Shown: positions 35,434 to 45,207, numbered from the stretch's first letter. The stretch is 64,000 nt of DNA from Candidatus Contendibacter sp. (GCA_029624765.1 JARSSO010000031.1:23054-87053); one strand, 5' to 3'. Notes: generated by a model from the letters alone, not told the origin. Made by a program: numbers and translations.

Positions 35434-36339
35434 TTACCCAACACCCACCCGATAAGAACCCCGATAACGATACACCCGGACCGACGGCAAAAACGGTTCA
35501 TCCTCAATTCGCACGTCCGCCCGGCGCAACCGAGGATTCAGCGGAGGCTCCGGCGTGACCGCCACAAATTCGGGCAACCGCTCGCCGCGCCGCAACGGCA
35601 CCAAAATCGGCAGAGGAGTTTGCATCAACCGACGCGATACACCACCATGCTCCAACGCGGCGAAAACGATATTGGCACGCAGGTGCGGACAAACCCCACG
35701 AACACGCGCCAGCGGTTCATCACTGGCAATTTCCGCCAGCCGCTGCAATTCCAACCGAATCTGGGGCGTTTCGGCGCGCTGTTCCAACAAGCGGCGTGCC
35801 TCGGCCACACTGGTACGTTGAATCACACGGCCCTGCTTGGACCAGGTAAAACCAATCTTGAGCGGTCGCCGTTCCAACAGGGGAACATGCCGATAAGCCT
35901 GCTTCAAATTCAGACGAGCGGCACCCATGCGCCGCATGGCCATCGCCACGGTTTCCCACCGCCGATGCAAATCAGCCATTGCATTATTCGTCTCGACCCG
36001 ACCGAGATTTTTCAACGCCAGCACGGCGGCCTTGAATTCATCCTTGGCAACATGGCAGGCATGAGCGGCGGACAGGGTTTCCAAACTGGCCCCAACGATA
36101 CCAGGACAGGTCAGCGTTTCCCGGCCATCCTGACTGTCTTCATACCAAAGAGCTCGATAAAGTTGAACCGCCTTAAGACGCATATCCAAATTCTCCGCCA
36201 ACTCCACCTCGGTACGCGATACCCAAGCTGGCAGGACGCCATCCTGACGAACCGCCACGCAAAAAGCATCCAGTCTGGCAAGCATCGCTTCGAAAGCGGA
36301 CAGCAAATTCATTCGTAAGACAACGGACGAAGTTTGCAT
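35434..36339 (-). CDS. Tus-like DNA replication terminus site-binding protein
   Basis: 301 residues (E. coli Tus 309). By eye, several blocks align with remembered E. coli Tus in order and spacing: an N-terminal helix (LSAFEAMLARLDAF), TCPGIVGASLETLSAAHA against the Tus LPGVLCYQVDNLSQAAL, the DNA-cleft strands LKIGFTWSKQGRVIQRTS against LRFGWANKHIIKN, MQTPLPILVPLRRGE against PTPLIALINRD, and a C-terminal LPSVRVYRYRG against PRLHLYV. Tus blocks replication forks at Ter sites. The ATG at 36339 follows a perfect AGGAGG. It is 32 bp after cysB. No match to the E. coli Ter consensus was found nearby. The family call is likely but untested. Confidence 0.65.
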   Translation of the reverse strand: MQTSSVVLRMNLLSAFEAMLARLDAFCVAVRQDGVLPAWVSRTEVELAENLDMRLKAVQLYRALWYEDSQDGRETLTCPGIVGASLETLSAAHACHVAKDEFKAAVLALKNLGRVETNNAMADLHRRWETVAMAMRRMGAARLNLKQAYRHVPLLERRPLKIGFTWSKQGRVIQRTSVAEARRLLEQRAETPQIRLELQRLAEIASDEPLARVRGVCPHLRANIVFAALEHGGVSRRLMQTPLPILVPLRRGERLPEFVAVTPEPPLNPRLRRADVRIEDEPFLPSVRVYRYRGSYRVGVG

Positions 36340-36371
36340 CCCTATCCTCCTCACTACCTAACCCAATCTTG

Positions 36372-37346
36372 CTAAAGAACTGGCAACTCAATTCCCCTAA
36401 ACAACGCATTAACCTCGTCCAGAGTCTGAAGCCGTTCCATCATCCGCACCCGTTCCCTGGTCAAGTGAGGAGCAAACAGCTCAATAAACTCATACATATA
36501 ACACCGCAGAAACATGCCACGCCGAAACCCAATCCTGGTCACATCAGCCGCAAACAAATGACCGGCTTCCAACCGCACCAAATCCTGATCCTGCCTCGGG
36601 TCATACGCCATCCGGGCAACAATACCCACTCCCATTCCCAAACGAACATAGGTTTTAATCACATCCGCGTCGGTCGCAGTGAAAGCTACCATCGGTTTCA
36701 GTTGCGCGCCACGAAACGCCTCATCCAATTGCGACCGACCCGTAAAGCCAAAAACATAAGTCACCAGCGGATACCGAGCAACATCCTGTAAAGTCAACTG
36801 ATCCAGATGGGTCAATGGATGATCGCGCGGCACCAGTACACAGCGTTGCCAGACATAACAGGGCATCATCACCAAATCCTCGAACAATTCCAAGGACTCG
36901 GTGGCAATCGCAAAGTCCACCTCGCCAGACTGCACCATCTCGGCAATCTGCGCTGGAGAACCTTGATGAATCTGCAAGGTCACCGCCGGATACCGTTCGC
37001 GAAAAAGCTTGACCACCGGCGGCAGGGCATAGCGAGCCTGGGTATGAGTCGTGGCAATCGACAAGCTGCCCCGCCGGTCGTCGCGGTACTCCTCGGCCAG
37101 AATCTGGATATTGTTAACCTCTCGCAGGATAACCTCCACCTTGGGAATAATTTGCCGCCCAATCGGCGTTATTTCAGTCAGATGCTTGCCATTGCGGCTG
37201 AACAATTCGACACCCAATTCCTCTTCCAGCAACCGTAATTGTTTGCTGATACCCGGTTGAGAAGTATAAAGGCTCTCCGCAGCGGCGGAAATGTTCATAT
37301 TATTGCGAACAATAGCAACCAGATAACGTAGTTGCTGCAACTTCAT
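36372..37346 (-). CDS. cysB: LysR-type regulator CysB
   Basis: 324 residues, exactly the usual CysB length. The helix-turn-helix start KLQQLRYLVAIVRNNMNISA and SLYTSQPGISKQLRLLEEEL is typical of CysB/Cbl. The effector domain carries IATTHTQARYALPPVVKLF, and DADVIKTYVRLGMGVGIVA near residue 200. CysB activates sulfate-assimilation genes (cysTWA is nearby) with N-acetylserine as inducer. The ATG overlaps the stop of glgB (ATGA), an unexpected coupling of a sulfur regulator to glycogen branching enzyme. The Tus-like gene follows. Confidence 0.93.
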   Translation of the reverse strand: MKLQQLRYLVAIVRNNMNISAAAESLYTSQPGISKQLRLLEEELGVELFSRNGKHLTEITPIGRQIIPKVEVILREVNNIQILAEEYRDDRRGSLSIATTHTQARYALPPVVKLFRERYPAVTLQIHQGSPAQIAEMVQSGEVDFAIATESLELFEDLVMMPCYVWQRCVLVPRDHPLTHLDQLTLQDVARYPLVTYVFGFTGRSQLDEAFRGAQLKPMVAFTATDADVIKTYVRLGMGVGIVARMAYDPRQDQDLVRLEAGHLFAADVTRIGFRRGMFLRCYMYEFIELFAPHLTRERVRMMERLQTLDEVNALFRGIELPVL

Positions 37347-39571
37347 GATGGACAATATCCCCTGCGGGAGACCAAAATCAAGCCAGTCAATGGTGGCAAA
37401 TCAAGCACCAACGAGCAAGGATATCCCAAATGCGGGATCGAATCGGCGTGAACCGTACCGTTACCCATGCCACCGCCACCGTAAATGTCGGCATCGGAGC
37501 AGAGAATCTCCTGATAAAATCCCGACAGCGGCACTCCCACGCGATAACCAGGACGGGTCATGGCCGCAAAGTTGATAACCACCAAAACTGGATCATCTCC
37601 ACCACCACGGCGCAGGTAGGCTACGACCGATCGGGCGGCATCATGACAATCCAGCCACTCAAAACCTTCCTGAGAAAACTCGGAATCGTGCAGGCTCGCC
37701 ATGGATAGATAAAAGTGATTAAGATCTCGAACCAGCCCCTGTATTCCCCGGCACTCCGGCTGGCCCAGCAACTCCCAGTCAAGCACCGCGGCATGGTTCC
37801 ACTCCCGTTCCTGCGCCAGTTCGTTGCCCATAAATAGAAATTTCTTGCCGGGATAAGTCCACATATAAAGGTAAAGCAAGCGTAGATTGGCAAAGCGCTG
37901 GTGGCGATCACCCGGCATCCTGGAAAGCAGTGAACCTTTACCATGCACGACTTCATCGTGAGACAAAGGCAGCATGAAATTTTCGGTAAAGGCGTACAGC
38001 AGACCGAAGGTCAACAATTCGTGATGATGGCAGCGCAAGGCCGGATCACACGACAGATATTCCAAAATATCGTGCATCCATCCCATATTCCACTTCATAC
38101 CGAATCCAAGGCCCCCCATCCAGGAAGGCCGAGTCACCAATGGCCAGGCGGTGGATTCCTCGGCGATCATCAGGACCCCTGGATAGCGGCGATGGATGAT
38201 TTCATTGAGTTCGCGCAGGAAGGCGACCGCTTCCAGGTTCTCATTGCCGCCGAACAAATTGGGCGCCCATTCACCCGATTCGCGGTCATAATCCAGATAC
38301 AGCATGGATGCGACAGCATCCACCCGCAAACCATCCAGATGATATTCTTCCAACCAGAAACAGGCGCTGGCCAGCAGGAAATTCTTTACTTGATTGCGGC
38401 CGTAATCGAACGCCAGCGTACCCCAGCCTCTTTGCTCGCGACGATCCGGATCCTGGTGCTCATACAGGCAGGTGCCGTCGAATTGAGCCAGACCGTGCGC
38501 ATCCTTGGGAAAGTGGCCAGGCACCCAGTCCAGAATGACGCCGATACCAGCCTGATGGCAGTAATCCACAAACCAGTGGAAATCATGTGGGCTACCATGA
38601 CGGCTGGTGGGGGCGAAATACCCGATCGGCTGATAACCCCAGGACGCATCCAGGGGATGTTCGGTAAGAGGCATCAACTCGATGTGAGTGAAGCCCAGCG
38701 CGCCGACATAGGCCACCAGACGCCGCGCCAGCTCCCGGTAATCGAGGTAGTCGCCGTGTTCGTCCCGCTGCCAGGAGCCCAGGTGAACTTCGTAAACCGC
38801 CAGCGGAGCGCGCGTCCAATTCCGCCGCCGCCGCTGGGCCATCCACATCTCGTCACGCCATGGATAGGGCGCGCTTTCCATGACCAAGGCGAAATTGGCC
38901 GGGCGCCGCTCGAACCAGCGACCATAAGGATCGCTCTTACGCAATCGTTGGCCCTTTTCCCCGACCCGAAGCTCAAACTGGTAGCGCGCACCCACGGCCA
39001 CATCAGGAACGAACAGCTCCCAAACGCCACCGCGACGGCGCAAGGGATGACGCAGACCGTTCCACTGGTTGAAATCGCCCACCACGCTGACTTGCGCGGC
39101 GTTCGGCGCCCAGACCGCGAACAGCACCCCGGCGATATAATCCACCGTGCGCGGATGCGCGCCCAACACGCGGTAGGCGTGCAGATGACGCCCTTCGTTG
39201 AACAAATGCAGATCGTACAGACTTAGCTGCGGAGGAAAATTGTAGGGATCGTAAGCGACCTGCTCGTGGCCGGCGGCATCGATCCAGGCCAGCCGGTAAT
39301 GCGGCGGCAGCGCGTCGGCCGCGCCGCGCCACTCGAACAGATCGGTATCCGTCAACCGCCGCATTGGTTGATCGATATCGAGCAGGCGGGCTTGTCGGGC
39401 GCCGGGCAGGAACACCCGTATGATCGAACGATCGCCGCGGCCATGGCGACCCAGCACGGCGAACGGGTCAGGGTGGAGACCCGTGTGCAGCAGCGCGGCA
39501 TCGGCCATGATCCGGTCCACGGCGGATGGCTCCAGGTTTCGAGGCGTATCGTTGTCGTCGGGGTGTGTCAT
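37343..39571 (-). CDS. glgB: 1,4-alpha-glucan branching enzyme GlgB
   Basis: 742 residues, GH13. Two N-terminal beta-sandwich modules (LLHTGLHPDPFAVLGRHGRG, then VLFAVWAPNAAQVSVVGDFN) precede the barrel with YHLDGLRVDAVASMLYLDY (nucleophile Asp), VLMIAEESTAWPLVTRPS (Glu) and FMLPLSHDEVVHGKGSL. It makes alpha-1,6 branches in glycogen. The ATG at 39571 is favoured over the TTG at 39574. It is divergent from glgC, with 226 bp between, and overlaps cysB at its end. Confidence 0.96.
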   Translation of the reverse strand: MTHPDDNDTPRNLEPSAVDRIMADAALLHTGLHPDPFAVLGRHGRGDRSIIRVFLPGARQARLLDIDQPMRRLTDTDLFEWRGAADALPPHYRLAWIDAAGHEQVAYDPYNFPPQLSLYDLHLFNEGRHLHAYRVLGAHPRTVDYIAGVLFAVWAPNAAQVSVVGDFNQWNGLRHPLRRRGGVWELFVPDVAVGARYQFELRVGEKGQRLRKSDPYGRWFERRPANFALVMESAPYPWRDEMWMAQRRRRNWTRAPLAVYEVHLGSWQRDEHGDYLDYRELARRLVAYVGALGFTHIELMPLTEHPLDASWGYQPIGYFAPTSRHGSPHDFHWFVDYCHQAGIGVILDWVPGHFPKDAHGLAQFDGTCLYEHQDPDRREQRGWGTLAFDYGRNQVKNFLLASACFWLEEYHLDGLRVDAVASMLYLDYDRESGEWAPNLFGGNENLEAVAFLRELNEIIHRRYPGVLMIAEESTAWPLVTRPSWMGGLGFGMKWNMGWMHDILEYLSCDPALRCHHHELLTFGLLYAFTENFMLPLSHDEVVHGKGSLLSRMPGDRHQRFANLRLLYLYMWTYPGKKFLFMGNELAQEREWNHAAVLDWELLGQPECRGIQGLVRDLNHFYLSMASLHDSEFSQEGFEWLDCHDAARSVVAYLRRGGGDDPVLVVINFAAMTRPGYRVGVPLSGFYQEILCSDADIYGGGGMGNGTVHADSIPHLGYPCSLVLDLPPLTGLILVSRRGYCPS

Positions 39572-39797
39572 CAAGTTGTGGAGTATCGCATCAGTTCGTT
39601 CATACTTCGGTCATCCCGGTCAAAGCGCCTGGAACGACCAAAACCGTAGACCGAAACCGGCTATGATTAGGGTCGGTCAATGCTTCGCTCCCTCCGCTAC
39701 CCATGGCCACCCGGTCCCTGGGGCGGTGGGCGGGTTCGCCGTTCAAACCGCCACGCTTGAAAATCGAATCAGCATAGCAGAGAGGAACATCAAACGC

Positions 39798-41072
39798 ATG
39801 AATGCCGCCATCACTTCACGTTTTGTCAGTCGCCTGACTCGGGAGACGCTTGCGCTGATTCTGGCGGGCGGGCGTGGTAGCCGGCTCAAGCAACTTACCC
39901 TGTGGCGCGCCAAACCGGCCACGCATTTCGGCGGCAAGTATCGGATCGTCGATTTTCCACTCTCCAATTGTATCAACTCGGGGATCAGGCGGGTTTGCGT
40001 GTTGACGCAATACAAGGCGCATTCGCTGATCCAGCACATCCAGCGCGGTTGGGGCTTTCTGCGTGGCGAGTTTGGCGAGTTCGTGGAATTGCTGCCGGCC
40101 CAGCAGCGGATCGACGAAGCTTCGTGGTACAAGGGCACGGCCGACGCGGTTTATCAGAATCTGGATATCATCCGCAATCATGCGCCCGAATTCGTGTTGA
40201 TCCTGGCCGGCGATCACATCTACAAGATGGACTACGGCCAGATGCTGGCGCGTCATGTCGAAAGCAAGGCGAACGTCACGGTTGGCTGCATCGAGGTGCC
40301 GCGCGAGCGGGCGCGTGAGTTCGGGGTGGTGACCGCCAACGATCGCGGCGAAGTTGTGCGATTCGTGGAGAAGCCACAGACCCCGGAAACCCTGCCGGGC
40401 CGGGACGACATGGCGCTCGCGTCGATGGGGATTTATGTGTTCGACACCCAATTTCTGTACGAACGGCTGATCGAGGATGCGGAAAATCCGCATTCCAATC
40501 ACGATTTCGGCAAGGATCTACTGCCGCGCCTGCTGCTGGATCGGCATCGGGTGATGATTTACCCGTTTCGCGATGTGCAGACCAAGGCGCAAAGCTACTG
40601 GCGCGACGTCGGTACCGTGGACGCCTTTTGGGAATCGAACATGGAACTGGTCGATGTGGATCCGGAATTGAACCTGTACGACGAACGCTGGCCGATCTGG
40701 ACTTACCAGGAGCAGTTGCCTCCCGCCAAGTTCGTATTCGACGACGACGGACGGCGAGGCATGGCGGTGGATTCCATGGTGGCGGACGGTTGCATCATCT
40801 CGGGCGGCTACGTGAATCATTCGCTGCTGTTTCCGCGGGTGCAGGTGCATTCCTTCGTGCAATTGCGAGACGCCGTGGTATTGCCTCAGGTGGATATCGG
40901 CCGCTACTGCCACTTGAGCAAGGTGATCATCGACCGGGGCTGCATCATTCCACCGGGCACGGTGGTTGGGGTGAATCCCGAAGAAGACGCGCGGCAGTTT
41001 TATCGCACCGAGAAAGGGGTGGTATTGATCACGCGCGAGATGCTGGGACAGGAGTTACAGCGGGTCCGTTGA
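39798..41072 (+). CDS. glgC: Glucose-1-phosphate adenylyltransferase GlgC
   Basis: 424 residues (E. coli 431). It makes ADP-glucose, the committed precursor of glycogen. LALILAGGRGSRLKQLTLWR is the nucleotide-binding motif with the allosteric-site lead, AKPATHFGGKYRIVDFPLSN follows, DHIYKMDYGQML is the catalytic region, and the C-terminal left-handed beta-helix starts near residue 300. The ATG at 39798 follows AGAGAGGAA; the frame is open upstream but without homology. malQ follows on the same strand. Confidence 0.95.
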   Translation: MNAAITSRFVSRLTRETLALILAGGRGSRLKQLTLWRAKPATHFGGKYRIVDFPLSNCINSGIRRVCVLTQYKAHSLIQHIQRGWGFLRGEFGEFVELLPAQQRIDEASWYKGTADAVYQNLDIIRNHAPEFVLILAGDHIYKMDYGQMLARHVESKANVTVGCIEVPRERAREFGVVTANDRGEVVRFVEKPQTPETLPGRDDMALASMGIYVFDTQFLYERLIEDAENPHSNHDFGKDLLPRLLLDRHRVMIYPFRDVQTKAQSYWRDVGTVDAFWESNMELVDVDPELNLYDERWPIWTYQEQLPPAKFVFDDDGRRGMAVDSMVADGCIISGGYVNHSLLFPRVQVHSFVQLRDAVVLPQVDIGRYCHLSKVIIDRGCIIPPGTVVGVNPEEDARQFYRTEKGVVLITREMLGQELQRVR

Positions 41073-41206
41073 AGCCTGGGAGGCCAAGGACCGGAAACCA
41101 GGGGCCGGCGGGGACGAATGAGCGATGCCCGCGACCCTCGAATCCGTTCAACCCATCAATCGGTCAATTTCCAATTCCAATTTGCCAACTCAAGGAGTTA
41201 ATGACG

Positions 41207-42682
41207 ATGAGCACAGATTCGCCTTTCAACCGCCGGCGCGCTGGATTGCTACTGCATCCAACCTCGCTGCCAGGCGGCCATGGTAACGGCGATCTGGGGC
41301 CGGACGCCTATCGGTTGGTGGACTTCATGGCGGCCTGCGGATTCACGGTCTGGCAAACGCTGCCCCTGGGGCCGACCCACGGCGATTTGTCACCGTATTC
41401 GGCGCAGTCGGTTCATGCCGGCAATCCCCGGCTGATTGCACTGGAGCCGTTGATCGAGGCAGGCTGGTTGAATCCGGACGGCGGACCGCGTTCGGGCGAG
41501 GATGGCTGGGCGTACCGCCAGCGGCGCCTGCAGGAGGCACGGCGTGGTTTCCATGGACGGGGCGGGGCGGAACGCGACGCCCACGAGGTTTTTCTGGGCC
41601 AACACCGACACTGGTTGGACGATTACGCGCTGTATCAGGCGATCCGGACGGCGCGGGCGCAAGCAGTCTGGTCCGACTGGCCGGGTGAGTTGCGCGATCG
41701 CCAGCCCAAGGCGTTGGCCGAGACGCGGCGGCAACTCGCCGACGCCGTCGCCCAGGCCCAGTTCGAACAGTTTCTTTTTTACCGACAGTGGGCGGCGCTC
41801 AAGCGTTATGCCAACGAGCGGGGCATTCTGATGTTCGGCGATATCCCGTTGTTCGTCGGCTACGACAGCGCGGACGTGTGGGCCCGGCGCGAAGCGTTTC
41901 TGCTCGATGGCGAGGGAAGACGAACCGTGGTCGCCGGGGTGCCGCCGGATTACTTTTCCGCCACCGGTCAGTTGTGGGGCAATCCACATTACGCCTGGGA
42001 GCGAATGAAGGCCGATGGGTTCCAGTGGTGGAAAGAACGGATTCGCACCCAATTCGACCAATTCGATCTGTTGCGCATCGATCATTTCCGGGGACTGGAA
42101 GCGTATTGGGAGATACCCGCCAGCGCGGAAACGGCGGTGACGGGGCAGTGGCGGCAAGCGCCAGGCGATGAATTGTTCCGAGCCTTGCGGGCTGAGTTTG
42201 GCGGCTTGCCGCTGGTGGCGGAGGATTTGGGCATCATCACGCCCGAGGTCGAGGCGCTGCGCGATGCCCATGGCTTGCCAGGCATGAAGGTACTGCATTT
42301 CGCGTTCGGCGGGGGAGCCGACAATCCTTATCTCCCTCACAATCACATTGCCAATTCGGTGGTTTACACCGGCACGCACGATAACAATACGACGCTGGGC
42401 TGGTTCGCGGAACTGGACGGGCAAACTCGCGCGCATCTGTTCGATTATCTGGGCGGCGGGCCGGAGCGGATGCCCGAACTGCTGACGCGGACCGCGTTCG
42501 CCTCGGTGGCGCGACTGGCGGTCGTACCGATGCAGGATGTATTGGAACTGGGTGGCGCGGATCGCATGAACCAGCCGGGCGTCGCGCAGGGCAACTGGCG
42601 CTGGCGGTTCCGCTGGGAGCAAATCGGCCCTGGGGTTGCCGAACATTATCGGCATTTGTTGACGCTGTACGGGCGGGTGTAG
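41207..42682 (+). CDS. malQ: 4-alpha-glucanotransferase MalQ
   Basis: 491 residues, GH77. It rearranges maltodextrins. Motifs are RRAGLLLHPTSLPGGHGNGD, FGDIPLFVGYDSADVWA, LLRIDHFRGLEAYWEIP (nucleophile Asp), AEDLGIITPEVEALRD and VYTGTHDNNTTLGWF. AAGGAG lies 9 bases before the ATG at 41207, which I prefer to the ATG at 41201. The long upstream frame into glgC is not coding. thiM begins 2 bp after the stop. Confidence 0.94.
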   Translation: MSTDSPFNRRRAGLLLHPTSLPGGHGNGDLGPDAYRLVDFMAACGFTVWQTLPLGPTHGDLSPYSAQSVHAGNPRLIALEPLIEAGWLNPDGGPRSGEDGWAYRQRRLQEARRGFHGRGGAERDAHEVFLGQHRHWLDDYALYQAIRTARAQAVWSDWPGELRDRQPKALAETRRQLADAVAQAQFEQFLFYRQWAALKRYANERGILMFGDIPLFVGYDSADVWARREAFLLDGEGRRTVVAGVPPDYFSATGQLWGNPHYAWERMKADGFQWWKERIRTQFDQFDLLRIDHFRGLEAYWEIPASAETAVTGQWRQAPGDELFRALRAEFGGLPLVAEDLGIITPEVEALRDAHGLPGMKVLHFAFGGGADNPYLPHNHIANSVVYTGTHDNNTTLGWFAELDGQTRAHLFDYLGGGPERMPELLTRTAFASVARLAVVPMQDVLELGGADRMNQPGVAQGNWRWRFRWEQIGPGVAEHYRHLLTLYGRV

Positions 42683-42684
42683 CC

Positions 42685-43500
42685 ATGGCGACGAACGCCG
42701 ATACCATCTGGAACTTGTTGGTCACGGTGCGCGAGCGGCAACCGCTGATCCACAACATCACCAACTTCGTGGTGATGAACAATAGCGCCAATGCGCTGCT
42801 GGCGCTGGGCGCATCGCCGGCGATGGTCCATTCCTGCGACGAGGTGGAGGATTTCGTCTCGTTCAGTCACGCGCTGGTCGTCAATATCGGCACGCTGTAC
42901 TCGGAACACATCGCGGCGTGCAAGCTGGCGGTCCTGCGGGCGCGGGCGGTGGGCGTACCCTGGATTCTCGATCCAGTGGGAGCGGGCGCGACCTCCTACC
43001 GGCGCACGGCGGCGGACGCGCTGGCCCGGTTGCAGCCGAACGCGATTCGGGGCAACGGCTCGGAAATCCTGACGTTGATTCGCCAGGCGGGCGCGGGCAA
43101 GGGGGTGGACAGCTTGCACGGCTCGAAGGCCGCGCTGGATGGGGCGCGGCTGCTGGCGCAAGAAACCGGGGCAGTGGTCGCCATCACCGGCGCGGTCGAC
43201 TATGTGACCGATGGAACACAGGTGACGGCGATCGCCAACGGCCATCCACTGATGACGCGCGTCACCGGGCTGGGGTGCTCGGCGACGGCGGTCATCGGGG
43301 CATTCCTGGCGGTGGAGCTTGATCCGCTGGCGGCGACGGTGGCGGGACTGGCCGTGTTCGGCGTGGCCGGCGAGATGGCGGCCGAGCAGGCGCGGGGACC
43401 GGGGAGTTTACAGGTGGCGCTGCTGGACGCACTGCATGCGATGACGCAAGACGATTTGGCAAAACGGTTGAAACTGGAGAAGGTCAGCCTGCTCAATTAG
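42685..43500 (+). CDS. thiM: Hydroxyethylthiazole kinase ThiM
   Basis: 271 residues. It phosphorylates 4-methyl-5-hydroxyethylthiazole for thiamin salvage. RQPLIHNITNFVVMNNSANA and ALGASPAMVHSCDEVEDF are the substrate site, WILDPVGAGATSYRR the phosphate/Mg region, and VTGLGCSATAVIGAFLAV the anion hole with the family's catalytic Cys. It starts 2 bp after malQ and so rides on the glycogen transcript, although no other thiamin gene is present. An NMT1/ThiY-like sensor module occurs in the kinase at 19.6 kb. Confidence 0.95.
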   Translation: MATNADTIWNLLVTVRERQPLIHNITNFVVMNNSANALLALGASPAMVHSCDEVEDFVSFSHALVVNIGTLYSEHIAACKLAVLRARAVGVPWILDPVGAGATSYRRTAADALARLQPNAIRGNGSEILTLIRQAGAGKGVDSLHGSKAALDGARLLAQETGAVVAITGAVDYVTDGTQVTAIANGHPLMTRVTGLGCSATAVIGAFLAVELDPLAATVAGLAVFGVAGEMAAEQARGPGSLQVALLDALHAMTQDDLAKRLKLEKVSLLN

Positions 43501-43591
43501 GCTGGCGATGATACAGGTTCCCAGATTCCAGCCAGTTCATTGTCGTTGCCTCGCGCGAAATGGGTGGCTGGTGTCGATCACTCCCACTGTC

Positions 43592-43621
43592 ACCAACCAC
43601 CCTCATACCAACCACCCTCAT
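43592..43621. repeat. 15-bp tandem duplication
   Basis: Two perfect adjacent copies of ACCAACCACCCTCAT (43592-43606 and 43607-43621), followed by a partial third (ACCAATTCCCA). They lie in the 268-bp gap between the convergent thiM and gltD, which holds no credible gene. Confidence 0.85.
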
Positions 43622-43657
43622 ACCAATTCCCATCAAGTTTCATATCTTCTGATGCTG

Positions 43658-43710
43658 GGCGGGTTAGCGAAGCGTAACCCGCCGAAACCACAGCCAAATC
43701 GGCGGGTTAC
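43658..43710. repeat. Three-arm hairpin element between convergent genes
   Basis: GGCGGGTTA (43658-43666) pairs with TAACCCGCC (43675-43683) over an 8-base loop. Alternatively GTAACCCGCC (43674-43683) pairs with GGCGGGTTAC (43701-43710) over a 17-base loop, a perfect 10-bp stem. The two pairings are mutually exclusive. The sequence looks like a dispersed extragenic hairpin repeat and could also terminate transcription from both thiM and gltD. Confidence 0.7.
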
Positions 43711-43768
43711 GGGCTGACGTCCTAACCCCCCTACCATTCTGGGTCATAAAACCTATCGGGAAACGGTA

Positions 43769-45205
43769 TCAGACCGGCAACTCCGAACTTCCCATCAGAT
43801 ACTCATCGACCGCGCGGGCGCATTGCCGACCCTCGCGGATGGCCCAGACCACCAGCGACTGCCCTCGCCGCATGTCGCCGGCGGCGAAGATCTTGTTGAC
43901 CGAAGTTTGGTAGTCGCTCTCGCCGGCCCGGACGTTGCCGCGCGGGTCCAGCGCCACGCCCAGATCCTCCAGCATCCCGGCTTGGACCGGATGGACGAAG
44001 CCCATGGCCAGCAGCACCAGATCGGCCTTGATCTCAAACGCGCTGTCGGGAACTTCCGCCATGATTTGCCGACCGTTGGCCTCGCGCCACTCCAGCCGCG
44101 CGATTTGAATCGCGGTAACCTGGCCGTCCTGGCCAAGGAACTGCCTGGTGGTCACCGCCCAGTCGCGTTCGCAGCCCTCCTCGTGGGAAGTGGAGGTGCG
44201 CAGCTTCAGCGGCCAGTTCGGCCAGGTCAACAGTTTGTTCTCATGCAGCGGGGGTTTGGGCAGGATTTCCAACTGGGTCACCGAACGCGCGCCCTGGCGG
44301 ATCGAGGTGCCGACGCAGTCGGAGCCGGTATCGCCACCGCCGATGACCACGACATCCTTGCCGGTTGCCAAAATTTCCTCGCCCCCGATTTTCGCGCCCG
44401 CCACCCGGCGATTCTGCTGGGTCAGGAAGTTCATGGCGAAGTGGATGCCGCGCAGGTCGCGGCCCGGCGCGTTCAGGTCGCGCGGCTGCTCGGAGCCGCC
44501 GGTCAGCACCACGGCGTCAAACTCCGCCAGCAAGGCGCGGGCTGGAATATCGGCGCCAACATGGCTGTTGGGCCGGAATTCAACGCCTTCGGCCCGCATC
44601 TGGGCCAGACGGCGGTCGATCAACCCCGCTTCCAGCTTGAAATCGGGGATGCCATAGCGTAGCAGGCCACCGATGCGGTCGTTCTTCTCGAACACGACCA
44701 CGTCATGCCCTGCCCGCGCCAGTTGCTGGGCGCAGGCCAGGCCGGCGGGACCGGAACCGATCACCGCTACCCGCTTACCGGTGCGATGAGCGGCGATTTG
44801 CGGCGTAACCCAACCCTCCGCCCAGCCCTTGTCGATGATGGCGCACTCGATGTCCTTGATCGTTACCGGCCGGTCGTTGAAGTCGAGGGTGCAGGACGCC
44901 TCGCACGGCGCCGGACAGACGCGACCGGTGAACTCCGGGAAGTTGTTGGTGGAGTGGAGCACCTCCAGCGCCTCGCGCCACAAACCGCGATAGACCAGAT
45001 CGTTCCAGTCGGGAATGATGTTGTGGACCGGACAACCGCGATGGCAATAGGGAATACCGCAATCCATGCAGCGGGCGGCCTGTTCCCGAATGCCGGGTTC
45101 CGGCAGGGGAACCACGAAGTCGCGGAAGTGGACGATTCGCTCGGCGACCGGCGCGTAGCCATGGTCGTGGCGGGTGATTTCCAGGAATCCAGTCGGTTTG
45201 CCCAT
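43769..45205 (-). CDS. gltD: Glutamate synthase small subunit GltD
   Basis: 478 residues. It supplies electrons from NADPH to GltB. The N-terminal cysteine region [20 protein letters not shown] binds Fe-S clusters, [20 protein letters not shown] is the FAD site, [20 protein letters not shown] the NADPH site, and the C-terminal [20 protein letters not shown] closes the FAD domain. The ATG at 45205 has GGGAG at a good distance; a GTG at 45211 overlaps the gltB stop as GTGA. Confidence 0.95.
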   Translation of the reverse strand: MGKPTGFLEITRHDHGYAPVAERIVHFRDFVVPLPEPGIREQAARCMDCGIPYCHRGCPVHNIIPDWNDLVYRGLWREALEVLHSTNNFPEFTGRVCPAPCEASCTLDFNDRPVTIKDIECAIIDKGWAEGWVTPQIAAHRTGKRVAVIGSGPAGLACAQQLARAGHDVVVFEKNDRIGGLLRYGIPDFKLEAGLIDRRLAQMRAEGVEFRPNSHVGADIPARALLAEFDAVVLTGGSEQPRDLNAPGRDLRGIHFAMNFLTQQNRRVAGAKIGGEEILATGKDVVVIGGGDTGSDCVGTSIRQGARSVTQLEILPKPPLHENKLLTWPNWPLKLRTSTSHEEGCERDWAVTTRQFLGQDGQVTAIQIARLEWREANGRQIMAEVPDSAFEIKADLVLLAMGFVHPVQAGMLEDLGVALDPRGNVRAGESDYQTSVNKIFAAGDMRRGQSLVVWAIREGRQCARAVDEYLMGSSELPV

Positions 45206-45207
45206 GT

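Noticed and set aside
35300..36440. E. coli-type Ter site next to the Tus-like gene
   Set aside because: I looked on both strands for the AGNATGTTGTAACTAA pattern and saw no convincing match; the protein may use another site.
40628..41200. Upstream extension of the malQ frame
   Set aside because: It overlaps the end of glgC in another frame; malQ homology and a ribosome site begin at 41207.
43508..43717. 69-codon frame between thiM and gltD
   Set aside because: It is made of the tandem 15-mer and the hairpin element; no ribosome site.
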